DNA of 25,370 nucleotides from Aquirhabdus sp. (GTDB lineage Bacteria > Pseudomonadota > Gammaproteobacteria > Pseudomonadales > Moraxellaceae): the NCBI GenBank assembly GCA_030150135.1, contig JASLGO010000045.1, positions 1 through 25,370 on the forward strand, in the 5' to 3' direction. A model generated the notes under the pieces. It saw nothing but the letters and a program-made list of their open reading frames with translations, had not been told where the DNA came from and did not search any database. The position numbers and the translations under genes were made by a program. Shown here in pieces: positions 8,607-15,205 of the stretch (its first letter is position 1; every line of letters starts with the position of its first letter).

Positions 8607-8640
8607 AACCAGCACCACAATCAATGATGCTGGTATTTTT
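8607..8640 (-). terminator. Rho-independent terminator after the Fiu-like receptor gene
   Basis: On the minus strand, ACCAGCA and TGCTGGT (8628-8634 and 8608-8614) form a stem extended by three further pairs, followed by TTTTCTT. It lies about 70 bases after the receptor stop. The plus strand also has ATTTTT after the stem, so it could work both ways. Confidence 0.7.
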
Positions 8641-8701
8641 CATCTGCAAAAATAGCTTTTGTCTATTCTTTGCAAGCAATAGCAATAACGACTACCCCAC
8701 A

Positions 8702-11215
8702 TTAGAAATGATAAGTCAGATTTAAGACAGCAGATCGAGTATCACCAGGCACAGCCCAACCGCTTGTGGTTGTGCTATTTGGACGAATTCCTGTGTAATA
8801 CTCTTTATTAAACAAATTCTTCACATTTAACTGTGCACTAAAGCGGCGGGTGAATTTGTAGGTTACAGCTAGATTATTTACCACATAACCTTGTGACTGA
8901 ACCAATGGTAATGTTGTTCGACCTGCATAGACCGCTGGAATATTACCTGTACCCGTTCCTGCAACAAGAATCCCAGCATGTTGTGTCAAATACGTTGGGC
9001 CTTCATAAGTCAAACCATAGCCGAATTGAAGCTTGCGCGTAACATCATACGTTGTCCACAAACTCGCCGCGAACTCCGGCACATACAACAATGGATCACC
9101 TTTGGTAAAGTCGCCTTGTGTGCCATTGACACCACCCGATGCAACATAATCAGAAGCACCTTGAAGCACCTTGCTACGTTGAACCGTCATATTGGCAAAA
9201 ATTGACCAATCGCGTGTAATCAAACCTGCTGCACCCAGCTCAAGCCCATAAACTCGCGCACTACCATCCAATGTCTGTGTTCCAGAAGGATTATTCGGAT
9301 TACTTGGATCAGCAACTTTATAGTTACTACGCTCTGTATCAAATAAAGCACCCGTCAATGACAACCTACTGTTAAGCAAATTCCACTTCGTACCAACCTC
9401 ATAAGTGACTGCAGTTTCTGGTTTAACATTACAGGTTGACGAAGCTAGAGTCGTTGAAGTGGCAAGCGTCTGGGCACATGCTGCTCCTGTGACCGTCGCA
9501 TCAGATGGAGTTTTAGAATTGCTATATGCTACATAAAAACTTGCAGGCTCAATTGGTTTATACACAAGACCCGCTTTATACGACCATGTATTCGTATTGT
9601 CCTTCAAAGGCAATGCTGTCACTGCACCACCAGAAGCCGGGGTTGCATACGTCAACGTCGTTGAGCTGCCTTGACTACGATCGTAACGCAATCCGACATT
9701 GGCTTGCCATTGTTCGTTAAACTTCAACGTATCAAAAGCATAAACCGCTTGATTATCCAATGTTCCTGAAATTGTGGATGCTTGAATGTAATTGAATGGT
9801 CCAGTATAGAGCGTATTTGGCGCATCAACATTGATGGCTGGCAATGTTGGATTTGGCGTCGCACCGCCTACATTACGAAATACATTGCCAGTACTCAAAT
9901 CAAACTTTTCGCTCGTCAACGCCAAACCTGTGACCAATGTATGTTGAATACCCGCTGTATTAAACTTCCAAGTGATATCCGTTTGATTCGCAAGTAACTT
10001 ATTTGTCGTATCACGAACAAGTCCGCGAGGACCCGACGCCACAGGTAGATAAGTTCCAGGTGCGACACCCGCTGTACAAGCACGATAACCCGACATATCA
10101 GTCACAATCACACCAGTTCGGGTCGCATATTGGCTCCAACCTGTGGGTGAAGTGCCATTATCCAAACAGAATGATCCAGTTGAGGGTGTACTTCCTCCAA
10201 CGCCAACTGTCGCTTGCTCAGGCGCATCAACTAAAGAATACTGCTCAATTTGCGATGCACGCGTAATGTTTCTTAATGACAAATTGTCATTAAACTCATG
10301 CTCAAAAAGCCCCGTAATTTCATTCGCCGTGATTTTTTGCTTATCAACATTTGCATAACCATAATAATTGCTTGGATCAATCCCCGGTACAGGGCGCCCA
10401 TTATAAAATGGCACGCCAAATTGCGGAGTATTGTCATCTGTTTGATAGAAATAACTGAGCGTAAAACGAGTGGGTGTCCCCATACCAAACGTGATAGATG
10501 GTGCGATTCCCCAACGCTTTAATGATTCAACATCACGACCTGGTACGTCATTTTGATGTGTCATCACATTCAAACGCACAGCAGTCGTGTCATCGAGTTT
10601 CCGATTCGCATCAACCGTTGTACGATAGTATCCATCAGTACCAATGCTCGCACCCAAATCAACAAAGTTTTTATTTTCAGGCGCTTTACTGACCAGATTC
10701 ACAGTACCACCCACTGCACCAGAGCCAGAATTTGTCGAATTTGAACCTTTCACCACTTCAACCTGTTCAATATCAAATGGATCCGTCCGCGAATACTGTG
10801 CGCTATTTCGAATACCATCAACGGTGATGTCATTACTCGCATTAAATCCACGAATATTAATCTTATCGCCGTAGCCACTCCCTCCTTCACCAGCGCCAAA
10901 GGTAATTCCCGGCACAGTGCTCAGTACCTCACGCAGCGACAACATGCTCTGGTCTTCAATCACTTTTTTATCTAAGACAGTAATAGTCTGCGGCGTATCG
11001 CGTAGCGGTTCAGTATATTTTGGAGACTGCACTTTATTGATCTTATAAGTTTGTGCATCAGCCCGAACCTTAATTGTAGGCAGTGTTGTCTCTGTATTTG
11101 CATCTTGTTGCTCTGCTGCAGTACCTACACTTGGCAATGCCAATGCCGCCAGTACGACGCTTGAAACTTTGTTCGGATTAAACCGATTTTTTTGACGACC
11201 AGAATGCTTACTCAT
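8702..11215 (-). CDS. TonB-dependent catecholate siderophore receptor (Fiu/PiuA-like)
   Basis: An 837-aa outer-membrane receptor. A signal peptide (about residues 1-34, ending GTA) is followed by a possible TonB box (LPTIKV). The plug domain includes DTPQTITVLDKKVIED, INIRGFNASNDITVDGIRN and FDIEQVEVVKGSNS, and a 22-strand barrel ends in LNLTYHF with the usual terminal Phe. It resembles E. coli Fiu in plug wording and in blocks such as TTAVRLNVM and RDVESLKRWGIAPSITFGMG. The neighbouring YbiX/PiuC gene supports a Fiu/PiuA role in Fe(III)-catecholate uptake. The ATG at 11215 has AAGGA seven bases upstream; an in-frame TTG just before it is unlikely. It is longer than Fiu (760 aa) because of larger barrel loops. 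Its promoter is covered by overlapping Fur-box-like sequence, so iron repression is expected. Ligand specificity cannot be read from sequence. Confidence 0.93.
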   Translation of the reverse strand: MSKHSGRQKNRFNPNKVSSVVLAALALPSVGTAAEQQDANTETTLPTIKVRADAQTYKINKVQSPKYTEPLRDTPQTITVLDKKVIEDQSMLSLREVLSTVPGITFGAGEGGSGYGDKINIRGFNASNDITVDGIRNSAQYSRTDPFDIEQVEVVKGSNSTNSGSGAVGGTVNLVSKAPENKNFVDLGASIGTDGYYRTTVDANRKLDDTTAVRLNVMTHQNDVPGRDVESLKRWGIAPSITFGMGTPTRFTLSYFYQTDDNTPQFGVPFYNGRPVPGIDPSNYYGYANVDKQKITANEITGLFEHEFNDNLSLRNITRASQIEQYSLVDAPEQATVGVGGSTPSTGSFCLDNGTSPTGWSQYATRTGVIVTDMSGYRACTAGVAPGTYLPVASGPRGLVRDTTNKLLANQTDITWKFNTAGIQHTLVTGLALTSEKFDLSTGNVFRNVGGATPNPTLPAINVDAPNTLYTGPFNYIQASTISGTLDNQAVYAFDTLKFNEQWQANVGLRYDRSQGSSTTLTYATPASGGAVTALPLKDNTNTWSYKAGLVYKPIEPASFYVAYSNSKTPSDATVTGAACAQTLATSTTLASSTCNVKPETAVTYEVGTKWNLLNSRLSLTGALFDTERSNYKVADPSNPNNPSGTQTLDGSARVYGLELGAAGLITRDWSIFANMTVQRSKVLQGASDYVASGGVNGTQGDFTKGDPLLYVPEFAASLWTTYDVTRKLQFGYGLTYEGPTYLTQHAGILVAGTGTGNIPAVYAGRTTLPLVQSQGYVVNNLAVTYKFTRRFSAQLNVKNLFNKEYYTGIRPNSTTTSGWAVPGDTRSAVLNLTYHF

Positions 11216-11302
11216 CAACAGATCCTTAAATTAAAAACTCAAAAGATGCCGCTATTCTTCATAGCTCAGCCCAAATAGAACACAATACAAATCTTGATCG
11301 CA

Positions 11303-11331
11303 ATATTAATGATAACAATTCTTATTTGCAA
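11303..11331 (-). promoter_or_regulatory. Predicted sigma-70 promoter of the Fiu-like receptor
   Basis: On the minus strand, TTGCAA (11326-11331) and TAATAT (11303-11308) are spaced by exactly 17 bases. They lie about 90 bases upstream of the receptor ATG. The elements are close to consensus and overlap the Fur-box candidates. Confidence 0.65.
11305..11329. promoter_or_regulatory. Two overlapping Fur-box candidates
   Basis: Against the 19-bp Fur consensus GATAATGATAATCATTATC, positions 11305-11323 match 13 of 19 and 11311-11329 match 12 of 19, by hand count. The 6-base offset is typical of overlapping Fur sites. They cover the spacer and -10 box of the receptor promoter, as expected for iron-dependent repression. 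Confidence 0.65.
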
Positions 11332-11404
11332 TATAAAATAACAATGTGGTGCTATTTTTCTGCACATTCTTCACACAAAACTCTCAGTTAAAAATCCTTA
11401 AAAC

Positions 11405-11436
11405 GAAAAAAAACGCGTAGATACGCGTTTTTTTTT
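11405..11436 (-). terminator. Bidirectional rho-independent terminator after the phosphoesterase gene
   Basis: The stem aaacgcgta / tacgcgttt has A and T tracts on both sides, so a T run follows it on either strand. It lies about 55 bases past the stop of the phosphoesterase gene and insulates the receptor promoter. Confidence 0.85.
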
Positions 11437-11490
11437 CTAAAACTTTAAAACAGTAAAATTTAGTTTAGAGAAGTGATAAATAACCCTGTA

Positions 11491-13149
11491 TTAGAGCGTT
11501 GGGGTGAGGTTAAGTGAGGCAGTCAAGTCACCCATTTTTACACCACCATTATTCACCAATGCGGTATCACGTTGAGTCAGACCAGGCAATGTATCCAGAC
11601 CATAAACACGTGTGATAAAACGCAAAATTGATGCTGTATCGTATTGAGTATGATCAACATAACCCTTCTTCGACCATGGTGAAATGATCAGCGCAGGAAT
11701 CCGTGTACCTGGGCCCCAGAAGTCGCCTTTTGGTACTTGCTTGTGATCCCAGAACCCACCGTTCTCATCATAAGTAATCACAATCACCATATTTTTCCAC
11801 TGTGGACTCTTCTGCAATTGCGCAACAACATTTGCAATATGCGCGTCACCATCCGCGATACTGGCGTAACCCGCATGTTGATTTAAGTTACCTTGAGGCT
11901 TATAAAACGACACTGCAGGCAATGTACCAGCAGCAGCATCTTGCAAGAAGCTCGCATCAAAATCTTTCAAATGTTGATTACGATATGCCAATGTACTCGA
12001 CTGAGTTGGATCAAACGCTTTGAAGTAGTTAAATGGTTGATGATGCGGTTGGAATTGAGTTCTGCCTGCATAAATGATTGAACGAGTGGTATTAGACGCA
12101 TCTGCATTCGCCGCATTCCACGCACCAGCATACCAAGCCCAAGACACTCCTTTTTTATCCAGCAAATCGCCAATCGTCGTCGAAGTTTGTGGATACATCG
12201 TTCCTTTATTACCTAAATCAGCAGTTGCTGGGTTAGCGCCTGCTGCTGTCTGATTACCACTCGGCTGATACGGCGGTTGCATGGTATTTACACCATAATA
12301 CTGGTTATCGCCAGCATAATTCAGCGGAGTCAAAGCACTATCATTGACAAATTTAGGAATACCTGTGATTGCAGATGCTGGTGAAGTTGCACTTTGTGTT
12401 AATGAATTAGTCCCCGGATTTAAGACAGAAACTGAAGCTGGAACCGCAGCACCCGTTGCGGGATACACTGGCGCACAAGCGCAGATGAGATATTGGTGAT
12501 TCAAGAATGACCCCCCGAAAGCACCTTGGAAGAAGTTATCTGCTAAAGCATATTGTTTAGCCAAATTCCACATTGCCATTTTGCTACCATCATAGTAGCC
12601 CATGACCAAACCACCTGCGTCTGCATAAGCCGCGAATTTGTCGTTTTTGCCACCATTAATTTGCATTTGGTTATTGAAAAAGCGATGGTATAGATCTCGC
12701 GTAATCACGGTTTGATCGACAACAGTACCTGTTTTCTGGAAACCACCTGCGGCGGCATTTGCATCAATCTGGAATGGAACATTATCTTGTGCAGCTGTTT
12801 GCCCTTCTGGAATCGTCACAGATTGACCTGCAGCAGTCACACCGCCCCATACTTTAGGTAATTTTGCCAAAACCGTGTTTGCTGCATCACGATCAGTTTG
12901 AGGAATATATGCGCCAACTGCAGTTGGATTTACGCCGGGAATACCATCGGCACCTGGAAATAAACCATAGATGTTGTCAAATCCGCGGTTTTCCGCATAA
13001 ATGACCACAACTGTTTTCACTTCTTTTTGTAATTGTGCCGTTTGAAAAGCAGGATCTGTAGAGTCGACCACGCCCCCATCACCACCACAACCAGAAAGAG
13101 CCGCAGACATCAAAACAACAAGCGGTAATACTCGAAATAATGAATTCAT
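11491..13149 (-). CDS. Phosphoesterase-family lipoprotein (AcpA acid phosphatase / phospholipase C superfamily)
   Basis: A 552-aa predicted lipoprotein. The signal peptide ends in the lipobox LSGC, with Cys21 as lipidation site. Family blocks are visible: VIYAENRGFDNIYG (E53, N54 as likely metal ligands), RDLYHRFFNNQMQINGGKND, GAFGGSFLNHQ (probable nucleophile Ser region) and, near residue 445, VITYDENGGFWDH with the Asp-Glu metal pair. Relatives hydrolyse phosphomonoesters or phospholipid head groups outside the cytoplasm; sequence alone does not decide between acid phosphatase and phospholipase C. The common ENRSFD wording is ENRGFD here. The ATG at 13149 has a GGA-rich stretch upstream. 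The gene is divergent from a di-haem peroxidase gene that is also a predicted lipoprotein, suggesting a shared envelope function or joint control. No convincing Pho box was found. Confidence 0.9.
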   Translation of the reverse strand: MNSLFRVLPLVVLMSAALSGCGGDGGVVDSTDPAFQTAQLQKEVKTVVVIYAENRGFDNIYGLFPGADGIPGVNPTAVGAYIPQTDRDAANTVLAKLPKVWGGVTAAGQSVTIPEGQTAAQDNVPFQIDANAAAGGFQKTGTVVDQTVITRDLYHRFFNNQMQINGGKNDKFAAYADAGGLVMGYYDGSKMAMWNLAKQYALADNFFQGAFGGSFLNHQYLICACAPVYPATGAAVPASVSVLNPGTNSLTQSATSPASAITGIPKFVNDSALTPLNYAGDNQYYGVNTMQPPYQPSGNQTAAGANPATADLGNKGTMYPQTSTTIGDLLDKKGVSWAWYAGAWNAANADASNTTRSIIYAGRTQFQPHHQPFNYFKAFDPTQSSTLAYRNQHLKDFDASFLQDAAAGTLPAVSFYKPQGNLNQHAGYASIADGDAHIANVVAQLQKSPQWKNMVIVITYDENGGFWDHKQVPKGDFWGPGTRIPALIISPWSKKGYVDHTQYDTASILRFITRVYGLDTLPGLTQRDTALVNNGGVKMGDLTASLNLTPTL

Positions 13150-13159
13150 TTTAGTTTTC

Positions 13160-13230
13160 CATGCGCGTAAGTTGACTAAAGAAATTGGATTGAAATCGAT
13201 TTGACCTCAGCATTCTTGTCAACGCGCATG
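13160..13230. repeat. Inverted repeat in the phosphoesterase 5' region
   Basis: Left arm 13160-13176 reads catgcgcg, three bases, then gttgac. Right arm 13218-13230 reads gtcaacgcgcatg, the inverse without the insertion. The arms flank 41 bases just upstream of the phosphoesterase start, so a hairpin could form in its leader RNA. Confidence 0.5.
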
Positions 13231-13345
13231 TCAGTCTCATGACGAATTCATTAAACTTGAGACAAACTTCTCACCAAAAATGAAATATTTTTATTTTTTC
13301 CAGCTCAATTCATCCCATAACGGCGATGTATTAATCAATATACAA

Positions 13346-13363
13346 ATGTCATGGCAATGACAT
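13346..13363. promoter_or_regulatory. Perfect inverted repeat, candidate operator between phosphoesterase and peroxidase genes
   Basis: ATGTCAT and ATGACAT are separated by GGCA (18 bp, 7-bp arms with no mismatch). It lies 49 bases before the peroxidase start and about 200 before the phosphoesterase start. The symmetry fits a dimeric repressor or activator site. The half-site resembles a Pho-box half, but the halves are inverted rather than direct. The regulator is unknown. Confidence 0.5.
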
Positions 13364-13411
13364 CTTTTTGAAATATTCTGTTTTATATTGAATTATTTAT
13401 CAGATCTCGTG

Positions 13412-14749
13412 ATGCCCACTTCACTCATAATGACCGCCAAACCAACACTCACCGCTAAGCTAATCGTATGCATCAGCTTGATGTTGTGCATCAATCTGTC
13501 TGGTTGTAGTGAAAAAGAAAAAAAGCATGCAGCTCAGCAATCCTCAAGCACATCAACGACAGATAATACAAACGCATCGACAAAACCATCAGACACCGAT
13601 GATGTCTATGCAATGCAATCAAAACTCCAGCCAGACTTCAAAAAAATGCAGGCTTTGGGAGAAAAAATCTTTTTTGATCATGCACTTTCCGCATCAGGAA
13701 AAATGTCATGTGCCAGTTGTCACAGTCCACAGTTTGCATTTGGCCCACCTAACGGGCGATCAACACAATTAGGCGGAATAGATTTAAAAGACATGGGAAC
13801 TCGCGCAGTGCCCTCCCTACGCTATCAACAAAATGTGCCCGCATTTAGCGAACATCATTTTGATGAAGATGTTGATGAAAGTATCGATCAAGGTGCTGTC
13901 GGTGGACATGATTGGGATGGACGCGCAGCAACAACACATGCGCAATCGGCAATGCCGCTATTATCCAAATATGAAATGGCAAATCTCAGCCAAGCCGAAG
14001 TGGTACGTAAATTACGCCTCGCTCCTTATGCCGCGCAGTTTAAAGATACTTTCGGCGCTGATGCTTTAGATGACGACGATAGAGCGTTCAAATGGACCAC
14101 GCTTGCTCTTGAAATGTATCAACAAGATCCTAAAACGTTCTATCCATACGATAGTAAATACGACGAATTTTTACGCGGTAAAGTCAAACTAACCAAACAA
14201 GAGCAACATGGACTGGAAGTCTTCAATGATCCCGCCAAAGGCAATTGTGCGTCATGTCATATCAGCAGAATCAGTAATACGGGAACCTTTCCTGCCTTTT
14301 CGGATTTTGGACTGATTGCGATTGGCGTACCACGTAATCAAGAACTGACCGTCAATCGCGATCCCAACTTTTATGATATGGGCGCTTGCGGCCCTGATCG
14401 TACCGACCTGAAAGGAAAAACTCAGTATTGCGGCGCGTTCCGCACACCAAGCCTACGCAATGTCGCGCTGCGTAAAACATTTTTTCACAATGGAAAATTT
14501 CACAGCCTAGAACAAGTCATTCAGTTCTACTCTACCCGTGAAACCCACCCTGAAAAATGGTACACAAAAAACAAAGATGGCAGCATCAACAAATACGATG
14601 ATCTGCCAAAGCAGTATCATGGCAATATTAATGTCGATGCACCATTTAACCGTAAACAGGGCGACAAACCTGTATTAAACGCAACTGAAATACGAGACAT
14701 GATTGCGTTCTTGAATACATTAACTGATGGATATGTTGTTAAGAAATGA
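13412..14749 (+). CDS. Di-haem cytochrome c peroxidase / MauG-family lipoprotein
   Basis: A 445-aa protein with two c-type haem motifs, CASCH at residues 100-104 and 279-283. It also has GGHDWDGR and FRTPSLRNVALRKTFFHNGKFHSLEQVIQFY, all typical of bacterial di-haem cytochrome c peroxidases and MauG relatives. A lipobox (INLSGC, Cys32) predicts a lipoprotein, followed by a polar Ser/Thr linker. Family members reduce H2O2 with electrons from small cytochromes or oxidise protein side chains; which applies here is unclear. The start is uncertain. The frame opens with a TTG at 13388 and has ATGs at 13412 and 13430. None has a clear ribosome site, and the last two both give an acceptable signal peptide. 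Divergent from the phosphoesterase gene. A hairpin at 14796-14814 followed by T-rich sequence may end transcription. Confidence 0.9.
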   Translation: MPTSLIMTAKPTLTAKLIVCISLMLCINLSGCSEKEKKHAAQQSSSTSTTDNTNASTKPSDTDDVYAMQSKLQPDFKKMQALGEKIFFDHALSASGKMSCASCHSPQFAFGPPNGRSTQLGGIDLKDMGTRAVPSLRYQQNVPAFSEHHFDEDVDESIDQGAVGGHDWDGRAATTHAQSAMPLLSKYEMANLSQAEVVRKLRLAPYAAQFKDTFGADALDDDDRAFKWTTLALEMYQQDPKTFYPYDSKYDEFLRGKVKLTKQEQHGLEVFNDPAKGNCASCHISRISNTGTFPAFSDFGLIAIGVPRNQELTVNRDPNFYDMGACGPDRTDLKGKTQYCGAFRTPSLRNVALRKTFFHNGKFHSLEQVIQFYSTRETHPEKWYTKNKDGSINKYDDLPKQYHGNINVDAPFNRKQGDKPVLNATEIRDMIAFLNTLTDGYVVKK

Positions 14750-14795
14750 AAAAGTAAATACCTCTGTTCTTTTAATCCACCCTTCAAAATCGTAG

Positions 14796-14814
14796 GGTCG
14801 AACTCTGTTCGACC
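14796..14814 (+). repeat. Palindromic repeat, possible terminator of the peroxidase gene
   Basis: GGTCGAAC and GTTCGACC are separated by tct, preceded by gta and followed six bases later by a TTTTT run. It sits about 47 bases after the peroxidase stop. It resembles the palindrome at 14872-14890, so it may be a dispersed repeat that also acts as a terminator. Confidence 0.55.
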
Positions 14815-14871
14815 GCATGATTTTTATCTTTGATTCTTTATATTTACATGACCATTGTGATTAAACGCAGT

Positions 14872-14890
14872 AGGCGAACAAAGTTCGCCT
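14872..14890. repeat. Second GTAGG-type palindromic repeat
   Basis: AGGCGAAC and GTTCGCCT are separated by aaa, with gt before and ctac after, extending the symmetry imperfectly. Same design as 14796-14814: GTAGG, variable bases, GAAC, three-base loop, GTTCG. Confidence 0.55.
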
Positions 14891-14926
14891 CTACATTGGT
14901 CAGGAAGAAATAATTCTCCCTGAAAG

Positions 14927-15156
14927 GCTATGTCCTGATTAACTGTTGAAAAGTATTTTTAATGCTTTTGCTTTGAAGTCTTCCCTTTCAAGGGGATGAG
15001 CTGGGAAAAAGCAAAGCACTGCTTTGCCCTAGCGCAAGAGATGGGGATGGTCTTGATTTTACTCTAAAACCATCCCCATCCCGACCTTCCCCTTGAAGGG
15101 GAAGGAGAAAAGCATTCAGCACTTTTTAATTTCAACTATTAACCTGAACATAGTCC
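14927..15156. repeat. About 230-bp imperfect inverted-repeat element in a gene-free region
   Basis: The left arm begins ggctatgtcctgattaa. The inverse of the right end reads ggactatgttcaggttaa, and the two arms remain alignable for about 70 bases through a tttcaagggga / cttcaagggga block. The interior holds two perfect hairpins: GCAAAGCA c TGCTTTGC (15011-15027) and a 12-bp arm GATGGGGATGGT (15040-15051) pairing with 15069-15080. There is no ORF of note and no recognised insertion sequence. It could be a MITE-like element or a structured RNA. The rest of 14750-15205 holds two small palindromes and otherwise nothing I can name. Confidence 0.6.
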
Positions 15157-15205
15157 TGAAAAAGAGAGGTTAGAAGGAAGTCTAATTGTATAAATTTAAA
15201 GCACC

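Noticed and set aside
13346..13363. Pho box for the phosphoesterase gene
   Set aside because: The TGTCAT halves are inverted; a Pho box needs direct repeats at 11-base spacing, which were not seen.
14750..15205. CRISPR array or tRNA in the repeat-rich gene-free stretch
   Set aside because: The repeats are inverted and of different types with no regular spacers, and no cloverleaf was found.
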